This document shows positions 17,276-25,376 of a DNA stretch of 64,000 bases, one piece after another. Under the pieces are notes generated by a model that worked only from the letters and a program-made list of their open reading frames with translations, was not told where the DNA came from and did not search any database. The stretch spans positions 1 through 64,000 of the forward strand of contig NZ_JANQKD010000003.1 in NCBI RefSeq assembly GCF_028281305.1. The letters run 5' to 3'. This stretch comes from Pelagibius sp. GTDB taxonomy: Bacteria; Pseudomonadota; Alphaproteobacteria; Kiloniellales; Kiloniellaceae. A program made the translations under genes and the position numbers. How positions within the stretch are numbered: position 1 is the stretch's first letter; every line of letters starts with the position of its first letter.

Positions 17276-18199
17276 CTACGCCTTGCGTGTCGACCGCGCA
17301 TGATGGCCGAGGCTATGCAGATAACGCCGCCGTGCCTCCTGGAAGTCAGGTGCCGGCCCCGTCTCAAGAGGCGGGTAACCGAGCCTTTCCAGCCAGTCCG
17401 CAGCCAGCGGGGCGAGCCTGGCGACCTGTGGCATCGGCAGTTCCCGCCAGCGGTCCCGACTGTTCGTGTGAACGCTGCTGCTCTGATAGCTCTTGTGGTC
17501 GCTGAACCCGAGATCGCCGACCCGCGCCAGCGCGCCTTCGGCGAAACCGGTATCTGTGTCGGCGCCCATAAAGCCGAGAATGTCCGTCAGACTTCCGGTG
17601 AGGTCGTCGACAAGATCCTCGTAGCGGAGGATCAGAACCTGCTGTGGGCGCCGCTGGCCCAGTGCTACCAGGGCCTCGCTGACGTCGATCCAGGAATGCA
17701 GGAAGGCTTCGATCGGCTGCGGCCAGCGGCGCACATAGTGATGAAGCACCTGAGGGTAGCTTCCCATGGCATCGCAGAACTCGCGGCAGCTCACCGCCAC
17801 GCTGAAGGGATGGCGCAGGATCCCCAAATAGCGTACCCGGTCGCCGCAGAGCCGCTCGATCATCGGGATCTGGAAGGCGTCGAAGGCTGTTTTCTCGGCC
17901 CAGAAACGTTTGCCGGATTGCCGTGCGAAGTCGTCGAGGAAGCCGAAGCAAAGTGCCCGCAGGCGATCCAACGTTTCGCTTTCCTCGAAACCCAGGTATT
18001 CAAGTCCCGACAGCACGCCCATATCGGTACCTTCAGCGGTTACATCCGCCGCCAGAAAACGGGCTGCCGCCCCGAACAGATGAGTTTCGGGCGGAGCGGC
18101 GATTTCCGGATGGGCATCGAGCAACCGGCGCAGCAGCGTGGTGCCGGAGCGCGGATGCCCCAAGATGATGGTTCCGCTGATTGTCGAGGCAGCGCTCAC
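17276..18199 (-). CDS. Sulfotransferase (PAPS-dependent)
   Basis: The 307-residue protein begins TIILGHPRSGTTLLRRLLD, the 5'-phosphosulfate-binding loop (PRSGTT). A 3'-phosphate-binding segment follows at LGILRHPFSVAVSCREF, and the QVLILRYEDLVDDL strand is typical. It would transfer sulfate from PAPS to a hydroxyl or amine, in the cytoplasm. The GTG start overlaps the ligase stop by 4 bases (GTGA), so translation is coupled. A sulfotransferase inside a Dlt-like operon is unexpected: it may modify the acyl group, the carrier-bound substrate or the target glycan. Confidence 0.9.
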   Translation of the reverse strand: MSAASTISGTIILGHPRSGTTLLRRLLDAHPEIAAPPETHLFGAAARFLAADVTAEGTDMGVLSGLEYLGFEESETLDRLRALCFGFLDDFARQSGKRFWAEKTAFDAFQIPMIERLCGDRVRYLGILRHPFSVAVSCREFCDAMGSYPQVLHHYVRRWPQPIEAFLHSWIDVSEALVALGQRRPQQVLILRYEDLVDDLTGSLTDILGFMGADTDTGFAEGALARVGDLGFSDHKSYQSSSVHTNSRDRWRELPMPQVARLAPLAADWLERLGYPPLETGPAPDFQEARRRYLHSLGHHARSTRKA

Positions 18200-20082
18200 G
18201 ACCCTGTTTCTTTCAGCGACCGGCGATCACCCAGCTGCCGCTCAACGGCTTTCACTGCATGGTCAATGCTGATCATGCTCATGGTTTCGCGGGGACTCAG
18301 CTGAAGCCGGAAGGCCCGCTCCAGCGCCATCACGAACTCCAAGAATTTCAGTGAGTCGACGCTGCCCGTGTCGTCCAATCGGGTTTCCGCAGACAGACTC
18401 TCCGGCGGCACCCCCAGGGTCTCCGCCGCCACAGCCAGCACCTGGTCAAGCAGCGTTGCGCCCTGTCTCTGGCCGCTCTCTTCGGCCTCGGCTACCAGCC
18501 GGCGTAGCGCCTCGATCTCGACCTTGCCCGAAGGGCCGTAGGGCAGCGCCGGCAAGACCACGATGCGGTCAGGCACCTTCTCCGGTGCCAGCTCCTGCCG
18601 GCAATGCGCCATGACCGCTGGCGGCAAGTCGGTGTGCGAGCTCTCGGACGCTACAACGCAGCCGATCACGCGCTCACCCAAAAGACGGTCCGGCAGACCG
18701 ACCGTCGCCGCCGCTGTCACCTCAGGAGCCGACAGCAGCGCCGTGGTCACGTCTTCGGGGTAGACATTGGTGCCGCCGCGCAGGATGACGCTCTTGATGC
18801 GGCCGACGATCCGGTAGAAGCCATCGGCATCGCGCATGCCGAGATCGCCGGTCTTCAGCCAGCCCTCTTCGGTGAGAACCGCCCGCGTTGCTTCCGGCGC
18901 CTTAAAGTAGCCGGCCATCACGTTGTCGCCGCGGATCCAAATCTCACCGGGCTGGCCATCGGCCGCCGGTCGGCCATCGGGATCGGCAAGCATCACCTCG
19001 CAGTCCACCGGCTTTCCGATGGTGCCTATGCGCCGCGTCTCCGTGCTGGGGCCACAGTAGAGCGCCTCGCAACAGGTTTCCGTCAGGCCATAGGCATTCA
19101 CGACCATTATTTTGAAGCGCGCTTCTACCGTCTGCCATACGCCTTCGTCCAGCGGTCCGGCCGTGGAAACGGCGAAGCGAAACTCCGGATGGCGGAAGCT
19201 GTCATTGTAGTCCTCCGGCAGCATAGCCATCATACCCAGCACGGTCGGCACGGTGACGAGGTGGCTTGCGCGGTGTTGGTAGGCTGCGTCGAGCATCTGC
19301 CCAAGCGAATGCATTGCGACCGGTTGCGGGCGCACGACGGTCGCGCCGCTGGACAGCGCTTGAAGCGGGCCCTGGTTCAGGCCATCCGAGTGATGCAGGG
19401 GCAAGTGATTGACGATGACACTGTTCTCGCCGATACCGAACTGCCGCTGGAGGGTTTGCATCTGCACGGCCAGGTTCGCAAAGGTGATCTCCACCCCCTT
19501 GGGCTCCGAGGTGGTACCGGAGGTGAAGAGTATTAGCGCCGTGGCATCGCTTGCCGCGTGCGTCACCGGCGCTGTCTCGCTCTGCTCTTGGAGCATCGCC
19601 GGATAGCTGTCCGTGTTATCTCGAGACCGCCCGCGCAGCAGCAGACCGAAAGCGTTTTTCTGTACCTTCAACGGCTCGATCCGGATCACTGGCACTTCGA
19701 GACGGCTGCTCACCGCGAGGCTTCGCTCAACGACCGCCGTGTCGGCGAAGACGGCCGCAGGCTCTGCCCTTTCGATCAGCACCGTAAGCTCGGCGGCTGA
19801 GGCGGCGGGGTCAATAACGACAGCGGTCAGTCCCATGGTCAGCGTAGCGCCATAGAGGGTCGTGACCGCGGCATCGTCCGCCGAGGCAATCACTACCCTT
19901 GCTTCGGGCTCAAGACCAAGCCGAGCAAAGAGCCCGCGGGTCTGCGCTATGCGCGTTCCTACCTCGCCATGGGTCAGAGTGACGGCACCGAGGAAGAAGG
20001 GTTTGGCCGCCGCCATTCGCTCGGCGGTGCCGGCGATCATCCGGCCAATGGTCCCATTGACCGGGCTGTCGGTATCCGTCAT
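18196..20082 (-). CDS. AMP-forming acyl/aminoacyl ligase fused to a carrier-protein domain
   Basis: The 628-residue protein has an adenylating domain (about 10-530): LFTSGTTSEPKGVEI (P-loop), VVNAYGLTETCCEA, EGWLKTGDLGMRD and GRIKSVILRGGTNVYPEDV, with the terminal catalytic Lys in GPSGKVEIE. A carrier domain (about 545-620) has DDTGSVDSLKFLEFV, whose Ser (DSL) would hold the phosphopantetheine arm. This joins DltA and DltC roles in one chain. It starts by ATGA overlap with the SGNH gene and ends overlapping the sulfotransferase. The activated acid is unknown; the pocket residues need modelling. Confidence 0.92.
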   Translation of the reverse strand: MTDTDSPVNGTIGRMIAGTAERMAAAKPFFLGAVTLTHGEVGTRIAQTRGLFARLGLEPEARVVIASADDAAVTTLYGATLTMGLTAVVIDPAASAAELTVLIERAEPAAVFADTAVVERSLAVSSRLEVPVIRIEPLKVQKNAFGLLLRGRSRDNTDSYPAMLQEQSETAPVTHAASDATALILFTSGTTSEPKGVEITFANLAVQMQTLQRQFGIGENSVIVNHLPLHHSDGLNQGPLQALSSGATVVRPQPVAMHSLGQMLDAAYQHRASHLVTVPTVLGMMAMLPEDYNDSFRHPEFRFAVSTAGPLDEGVWQTVEARFKIMVVNAYGLTETCCEALYCGPSTETRRIGTIGKPVDCEVMLADPDGRPAADGQPGEIWIRGDNVMAGYFKAPEATRAVLTEEGWLKTGDLGMRDADGFYRIVGRIKSVILRGGTNVYPEDVTTALLSAPEVTAAATVGLPDRLLGERVIGCVVASESSHTDLPPAVMAHCRQELAPEKVPDRIVVLPALPYGPSGKVEIEALRRLVAEAEESGQRQGATLLDQVLAVAAETLGVPPESLSAETRLDDTGSVDSLKFLEFVMALERAFRLQLSPRETMSMISIDHAVKAVERQLGDRRSLKETGS

Positions 20083-21041
20083 GGCGTTCCTCCCAGGCGC
20101 GCCTGCAGCCGGCCGAGGAGCATCTCGGTAAAAACCGCGCGCCCTTTGGCGTTCATATGGACGACGTCGCAGTAGTGATCGTTGGAGAGGGTGATCCCGT
20201 GATCGATGGTCCTGAGGTCCGCCGGACGCTTGTATCCCGGCAGCACTGCATGGCCCTCTTCAGTGATCGGCACCGGCAGAACCGCGATTTCGATGCCGGC
20301 GTCTTCGGCGGCAGCGACAAAGCGGGCGATAGCCTTCGCATTCGCTCCCTCGGCATCGAAGCTCACCCACTCGGAAACGCGTTCTTTGCGTTCGTGGGCG
20401 TTTTCGTCGGAGAGCACATCGCAGCGAACATCCGTCTGCAGCATGGCCTGATCGACGTTGCCCGGATTCCAGGGGCCGCTCCCAGCAACCTGCCAAATGA
20501 GGTATGTGCGGCCGAGAAGAAGGCGGCTCCCGGTCTCTCGCTCCTTGGCAAAGAGATCTTCCTGGAGGATCACCAGCCTGGGCCGTGCGGCGAGGATCTG
20601 CGGAGCCAGTCCCGCAAAATCCGACCAGATCGCCCAGACATTGGACAGCCGCAGCGCCGCGGCAGGCATGTCGAGGCGTTGACTGAGCAGCCGTGAGAAG
20701 GCTACGTCCTCGGGCAGCGCATAACGCAGGCGCGAGTCGCCGATCATGACGACGCCCTGGGCACCAGCCTCAATCTTCGCGGCCAAGGCCTCAATGCGCG
20801 GGGCATTGTGGAGGTCGAAGGCCTCTGAAGGTGGCGTTTCGGCGCGAAGATAAAGATAACCGCCACAGATGAGCGCGACCGCCAGAATTGCGGTCAGCGG
20901 CCAGACGGAGAGAGGAAGTCGGGACGGATCCCCGGCGGTCGGCCCAGACCCCGGCGAACCTTCGGCGAGATTGGTCATGCGCCCCCGCATACCCCCGGGC
21001 GTGAAGGTTCGCTGAGCCGACAGCAGAGGCGTCGGGAGCAT
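20079..21041 (-). CDS. Membrane-anchored SGNH-fold protein (DltD-like role)
   Basis: The 320-residue protein has one transmembrane helix (LTAILAVALICGGYLYLRA, about 48-66) and then a periplasmic domain. VVMIGDSRLRYAL is SGNH block I with the nucleophile Ser, and CDVVHMNAKGRAVF holds the DxxH pair. In Dlt and alginate-type systems a protein of this type finishes acyl transfer to the polymer. It is first in the operon and overlaps the ligase by 4 bases. The start is uncertain: in-frame ATGs at 20990 and 20978 are as likely as 21041. Confidence 0.8.
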   Translation of the reverse strand: MLPTPLLSAQRTFTPGGMRGRMTNLAEGSPGSGPTAGDPSRLPLSVWPLTAILAVALICGGYLYLRAETPPSEAFDLHNAPRIEALAAKIEAGAQGVVMIGDSRLRYALPEDVAFSRLLSQRLDMPAAALRLSNVWAIWSDFAGLAPQILAARPRLVILQEDLFAKERETGSRLLLGRTYLIWQVAGSGPWNPGNVDQAMLQTDVRCDVLSDENAHERKERVSEWVSFDAEGANAKAIARFVAAAEDAGIEIAVLPVPITEEGHAVLPGYKRPADLRTIDHGITLSNDHYCDVVHMNAKGRAVFTEMLLGRLQARLGGTP

Positions 21042-21062
21042 GCCAACGTCTCGTCGCTCATA

Positions 21063-21413
21063 TCAGGACGCCCTCTGTCGATCACGACCCCAGGTGGCGC
21101 GGCTTCCCGGCTCGGGGCAGTCCGCGTCGGCATAGAATCCACGGATATCGTTAAGGAACCATGAGGGTAGAAGCCGCCATGGAGCCGTCATGGAGCCGCG
21201 TGGCCATGTCTGGGAGCCGCCCCTGCCTGCGGCAATCGTCTTCGAAGGCGAGCCGGTGCGCAGGCCGTTGCCGAGCAGACCGGCTTCACCATGCTGGGCG
21301 ATGCCGAGGGTGGCTTCGCCAAGTACGGTATCAATCTTGAGTAGCTGATACGGAGCGCCGATCTTCTTGAGTGTCCACTCGGCTTGACAAAAGTGTTCGA
21401 AGCTAGCTGCCAA
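21063..21413 (-). pseudogene. Unassigned ORF, possible decayed gene fragment
   Basis: A 116-codon ORF overlaps the last bases of the LysR gene and leads into the Dlt-like operon. The first 65 residues (for example LLKIDTVLGEATLGIAQHGE and AGLLGNGLRTGSP) faintly resemble the C-terminal part of acyl-CoA dehydrogenases, but the remainder has no protein character. The overlap with a complete regulator gene argues against a functional product. The 360 bases between 21042 and 21402 otherwise hold no recognisable gene; the promoter of the Dlt-like operon must lie here. Confidence 0.25.
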
Positions 21414-22344
21414 AAGATCCGCCCCCGGGTGCAGAGGTCTGCGCGAGGGATTTCAGGACAGAGACAAGCCAAGCGAGGCCGGGATCGCCATCCGACCGTC
21501 CGCGCCAGACACAGGAGAAGGCGAAATCATCGGTCTCGAAAGGCGGATCGGTGAGCCTGAGATCGTACATGTCAACAAAGGGTTCGACCACGCTGAGCGG
21601 CTCCGTGGCGACGAGCGAGGACGCAGTCAGAACATGGGGTAGAACCAGAAAATGCCCGAGCGTCAGCGCGACGTCCCTGCTATGGCCGGCGCGCTTCAGG
21701 AAGCGGTCCGCATAACCTGTCGGCTCGCCGGCAAGGGAGACGTGGACGTGGCGTGCCGAAAGGTAGCGGTCGAGCGTCAGGGCGCCCGAAGCTAAGGGGT
21801 TGCCGGCGCTGACGGCACAGACGAAGCGGTCGCGGAAAAGGCTGAGTTGGCGCAGGCGCTTCGGCGCCGTGGGAAAACTCCCGACAAGGCACTCCACCTC
21901 CCCCCGATCCAGCATCTCAAAGCCCGCGGCACGGCTGGTGTGGCGCACCAGAAAGGTGATGCGATCCATGTTGTTGGCGCTACGGTCGATCAGCCCTGGC
22001 AGGAAGACCGCTGCGGCGTAGTCCGACATGCCGATGACGAAGCGCCGCCGGTCCGTCTCAGGATCGAACGCCCGCTCCTGCCGCAGGAGCACATCAAGTT
22101 CGTTCAGGGCGGCAGCAATGCCCGGCGCCAGCCCCAGTGCCTTCTGCGTCGGTTCCATACGGCCGCCGCTGCGCACGAAAAGAGGGTCGTTCCAGAGTCC
22201 GCGCAACCTGTTGAGGGCGTGGCTGACGGCGGACTGGGTCATGCCCAAACGCTGGGCGGTTCTGCCGACACTTCCCTCGTCGGCGAGGGTATGGAACACG
22301 AGCAACGCGGAGGTATCGAGCGACCTTAATTTCAATTCATTCAT
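21403..22344 (-). CDS. LysR-family transcriptional regulator
   Basis: The 313-residue protein has an N-terminal winged HTH (LRSLDTSALLVFHTLADEGS, TAQRLGMTQSAVSHALNRLR, DPLFVRSGGRMEPT) and the two-lobed periplasmic-binding-like sensor domain. SLDTSALLVFHTLADE and the GMSDYAAAVFLPGLI segment resemble the NodD/PcpR/LeuO-like branch. It is divergent from the exported carboxymuconolactone-decarboxylase-like gene, with 84 bases between, and so probably controls that gene. The ligand is unknown. Confidence 0.92.
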   Translation of the reverse strand: MNELKLRSLDTSALLVFHTLADEGSVGRTAQRLGMTQSAVSHALNRLRGLWNDPLFVRSGGRMEPTQKALGLAPGIAAALNELDVLLRQERAFDPETDRRRFVIGMSDYAAAVFLPGLIDRSANNMDRITFLVRHTSRAAGFEMLDRGEVECLVGSFPTAPKRLRQLSLFRDRFVCAVSAGNPLASGALTLDRYLSARHVHVSLAGEPTGYADRFLKRAGHSRDVALTLGHFLVLPHVLTASSLVATEPLSVVEPFVDMYDLRLTDPPFETDDFAFSCVWRGRSDGDPGLAWLVSVLKSLAQTSAPGGGSFGS

Positions 22345-22428
22345 GATGTGTATTAGTATTATGAGTTTGGTTCATTCTCAAGCCGGCGCCATCTGGTTGA
22401 GCAGTCACACAAAGACCGGGAGCCGAAA
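22345..22428. promoter_or_regulatory. Divergent promoter region between LysR and CMD-like genes
   Basis: The 84-base gap is much richer in AT than its surroundings (ATGTGTATTAGTATTATGAG). It must carry both promoters and the LysR-type site. T-N11-A candidates exist, but none stands out enough to name. Confidence 0.5.
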
Positions 22429-22926
22429 ATGACTGCGAAACCCACCCGAAAATCGGGCCTGCCGGCCCTCGCCTTCGCTTGCCTTCTGTGGCCGGCCGCT
22501 GCGGGCGCGCAGGCGGACACAAGCGAGCCTGCCCGCGCCGCCTGCCCGCCGGGTGACCGCTATGAACGTGGCCTTGAGCGCGTCGATGAGATCACCCGGG
22601 GACAAGGGCGTGCCGTTGTCGAGGCCCTGTCGCGGACGTCGCCCGACCTGGCGCGCTACGTCATCGAGTACCCCTACGGCGACCTCTTCTGCCGGCCCGG
22701 CCTGACCGACCGCCAGCGTCAGCTGGCAATCGTCGCAGCCCTCGCAGCCCTGGGATACACGCAACCCGAGTTGAAGGTGCATATCCACGGGGCCTTGAAT
22801 GTCGGAATCACCGAGCAGGAGATCGTCGAGACGATGATCCTGATGTCCGTCTATGCCGGCTTTCCCGCCTCGCTTCACGGCCTGCGCGCCGCCCAGGAGG
22901 TCTTCGAGACCCGCGCCGAGCAGTGA
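22429..22926 (+). CDS. Exported carboxymuconolactone-decarboxylase-family protein
   Basis: The 165-residue protein has a signal peptide (LPALAFACLLWPAAAGAQA) and then a CMD domain. DRQRQLAIVAALAALGY and HIHGALNVGITEQEIVETMI plus MSVYAGFPASLHGLRAA match gamma-carboxymuconolactone decarboxylases. The AhpD-type CxxC is absent. Most CMD enzymes are cytoplasmic, so a periplasmic form is unusual. It is divergent from a LysR regulator. The role is unknown; it may act on a lactone or as a small-molecule binder. Confidence 0.87.
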   Translation: MTAKPTRKSGLPALAFACLLWPAAAGAQADTSEPARAACPPGDRYERGLERVDEITRGQGRAVVEALSRTSPDLARYVIEYPYGDLFCRPGLTDRQRQLAIVAALAALGYTQPELKVHIHGALNVGITEQEIVETMILMSVYAGFPASLHGLRAAQEVFETRAEQ

Positions 22927-23081
22927 GGCTACCGGCACCCTGAGGGACCGAATGGATGCTTCGGTGTCGGGACTTTGCGGCATGGCCAAGCTCTATTATG
23001 CTGCCGGTTGTGGCAACGCCGTGCCCAGAGACGGCAGAAGGCACAGGCACTGATCGGAGAGGCAGCCGGAGGTCGGCGATT

Positions 23082-23702
23082 ATGGAAGCTCAGCGCAGCA
23101 GCGCGGAAAGCAGCGAACGGACACCAGGAGACGGGGAGGACAGGGTCGCACGCTTTCGTGGCGCCGCCCGTGTCATCCTTGAACACGACGGGCTCCGCCG
23201 CAACGGCCTCGACCGAGTCCTCCAGGCGCTGAAAGCGCTTGCCGCCGACGGGGCGCTCTGGGGCAGCGACCGCTATCCTGACCCGGAGCCGGACCAGCAG
23301 CAGGCCCGCTATCTCATTGCTATGGACGACGACCAGACCTACGCGCTCTATCTGAACGTGATGCGCCCGGGAAAGGTGGTGCCGCCGCACAACCACACGA
23401 CCTGGGCCTGCATCGCCGCCGTCGAGGGCGAGGAGCACAACACCCTCTATGAACGCACCGATGACGGATCGAACCCCGGCAAAGCCAGCCTCTCGGAGTC
23501 AGAGACCCTGGTGATCGGTCCGGGAAACGGCATCGCCCTGATGCCGGATGATATCCACTCCGTCCAGATCAAGGGCGACCGGGTCATCCGCCACCTCCAC
23601 ATGTACGGGCACGCCCTGGAAACACTGACCGAACGTCTCACCTTCGATCTGGCTGAGGGGACCTGTCGTATCATGGACATCGGCGTCAAGACCCGCACCT
23701 AA
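23082..23702 (+). CDS. Cysteine dioxygenase-like cupin (thiol dioxygenase)
   Basis: The 206-residue protein contains [20 protein letters not shown], the first cupin motif of bacterial thiol dioxygenases (two His ligands), and [11 protein letters not shown] for the later His. Such enzymes use iron and oxygen to make cysteine sulfinate or 3-sulfinopropionate. Arg residues around RYLIAMDD may bind the carboxylate. I start at the ATG at 23082, with GGAGG about 9 bases upstream; the track start is 126 bases earlier without support. A multi-domain rhodanese follows after 57 bases, so both probably act in thiol sulfur oxidation. Confidence 0.85.
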   Translation: MEAQRSSAESSERTPGDGEDRVARFRGAARVILEHDGLRRNGLDRVLQALKALAADGALWGSDRYPDPEPDQQQARYLIAMDDDQTYALYLNVMRPGKVVPPHNHTTWACIAAVEGEEHNTLYERTDDGSNPGKASLSESETLVIGPGNGIALMPDDIHSVQIKGDRVIRHLHMYGHALETLTERLTFDLAEGTCRIMDIGVKTRT

Positions 23703-23759
23703 GCCTGCAATGCTGCTCAGAAAAGGACGCCGGCCCAAGACGCTGGCGGCACCGCCGTT

Positions 23760-25346
23760 GTGACTCCGGAAGTCCTGAAAGAGGCCCTGCACGGCCCGGA
23801 AGAGATCGCCCTGCTGGACGTGCGCGAGCATGGGCAATATGGCGAAGGACACCCCTTCTACGCCGTAAGCTGTCCTTACAGCCGGCTGGAGCTGCGCATT
23901 GGCGACCTGGTGCCCCGTCGCACGGCCCTCTGTGTGCTGCTGGATGACGGCGACGGTGTTGCAGAACGAGCAGCCAGGCGGCTCGGCGCCCTCGGCTACA
24001 GCAATGTGGCGGTGCTACAGGGCGGCGCAGCGGCCTGGGCCGCCACCGGCTTCACCCTCTTCAAGGGCGTGAACGTGCCGAGCAAGACCCTCGGGGAACT
24101 GATGGAGGCGGCCGCCCATCCGCCGACCCTTTCCGCCGAAGCCCTGCATGCCTGGCAGCGCGAAGGGCGGCCCGTTCACGTCTTCGACGGCCGGCCCTTC
24201 AGCGAGTTTCACAAGATGAGCATCCCCGGCGCGCGCTGCGTGCCCAACGGCGAAGCGCTCCATCGCTGGCACGATCTTGTGGGCGATCCCGAGACGCCTG
24301 TGGTCATCAATTGTGCCGGACGCACGCGCGGCCTGATCGGCGTCGAGAGCCTGCGCCGCGCCGGCGTTCCAAACCCGGTCTATGCTCTCACCAACGGGAC
24401 CCAGGGTTGGGCGCTCGCGGGCCTGGACCTCGTGCGCGGTTCCGAAAGCCGGGCGCTTCCCGAAGGTGACAGCGGCACTTTCGACCCGCAGGCGGTCGCG
24501 GACGGCTTCCCCTGCCCCACCGCGACGCCCGAACAGCTTGCGGCCTGGCAGCGCGATGAAAAGCGGAACTGCTATCTGTTCGACGTGCGCAGCCGCTCGG
24601 AGTACGACGCAGGTCATCTGGCCGGCGCGGTTCATGCGCCCGCGGGGCAACTCGTGCAGGCAACCGACCAGTGGATCGCCGTGCGGCGGGCACGCAGCGT
24701 CATAACGGACACCACGGAAAACGGTGTCCGGGCCCGCTTCGCCGCCTTCTGGCTGCGCTGCATGGGCCACGAGGCTTATGTGCTGCGAAACGGAACTGCG
24801 GAGGCACTTGTCTCCTCCGATACGGAGAGGACGTTCGTCCCGTCCCTGCCCGCCGAGGTCGTTGAGGTTCCGCCGGAAACCGCGCAACAGCACCTTTCGG
24901 CCGGCCACACCGTCGCAATCGACCTGCGCCCCAGCACCGCCTTTCGCAGGGAGGCGATCCCCGAATCCTGCTGGTCGATCCGCCCAGAGCTTCCCGGCCT
25001 GCTGCGCGCGATGCTGTCCGCTGGGCGCCGGGAGGTGCTGCTGGTGGCCGACGACCCGGCTGTGGCCACGCTCGCGGCCATTGATGCCCTGGAGATGAAG
25101 GGGATCACCCCGCTGCTGCTGCAGGGCGGCTTCCGGGCCTGGCGGGACGCCGGCCTGCCGGTCGGAGCGCGGCCGGATGAGCCCAGGCAGGAAGAGGCGA
25201 TCGACTACCTCTACTTCGTGCATGATCGCCATGACGGCAACGCCGAGGCGTCGCGCCGCTACCTGGCCTGGGAGCTGCAGCTCGTCGACCAGATCGACGA
25301 CCGCGAGCGCGCCGGCTTCAGCCTGGGCCAAGAAGAGCCTGGATAA
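23760..25346 (+). CDS. Four-domain rhodanese (sulfurtransferase)
   Basis: The 528-residue protein has four rhodanese folds (about 1-110, 125-235, 260-370, 385-480) and a 45-residue tail. Each shows a DVR/DGR-type first strand: LLDVREHGQYGEG, VFDGRPFSEFHK, LFDVRSRSEYDAG, AIDLRPSTAFRR. Only domain 2 has the catalytic Cys loop (VVINCAGRTRG). Domains 1, 3 and 4 have Asp or Thr there and are probably structural or regulatory. It starts at a GTG at 23760, downstream of the thiol dioxygenase, and would move sulfane sulfur or bind its products in the cytoplasm. Confidence 0.9.
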   Translation: MTPEVLKEALHGPEEIALLDVREHGQYGEGHPFYAVSCPYSRLELRIGDLVPRRTALCVLLDDGDGVAERAARRLGALGYSNVAVLQGGAAAWAATGFTLFKGVNVPSKTLGELMEAAAHPPTLSAEALHAWQREGRPVHVFDGRPFSEFHKMSIPGARCVPNGEALHRWHDLVGDPETPVVINCAGRTRGLIGVESLRRAGVPNPVYALTNGTQGWALAGLDLVRGSESRALPEGDSGTFDPQAVADGFPCPTATPEQLAAWQRDEKRNCYLFDVRSRSEYDAGHLAGAVHAPAGQLVQATDQWIAVRRARSVITDTTENGVRARFAAFWLRCMGHEAYVLRNGTAEALVSSDTERTFVPSLPAEVVEVPPETAQQHLSAGHTVAIDLRPSTAFRREAIPESCWSIRPELPGLLRAMLSAGRREVLLVADDPAVATLAAIDALEMKGITPLLLQGGFRAWRDAGLPVGARPDEPRQEEAIDYLYFVHDRHDGNAEASRRYLAWELQLVDQIDDRERAGFSLGQEEPG

Positions 25347-25376
25347 GGCCTGCCGGCGTGGCGGACGAAGTCCCCC

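Noticed and set aside
24015-25331. 438-residue ORF antisense to the rhodanese
   Set aside because: It is a shadow of the four-domain sense protein with no family features of its own.
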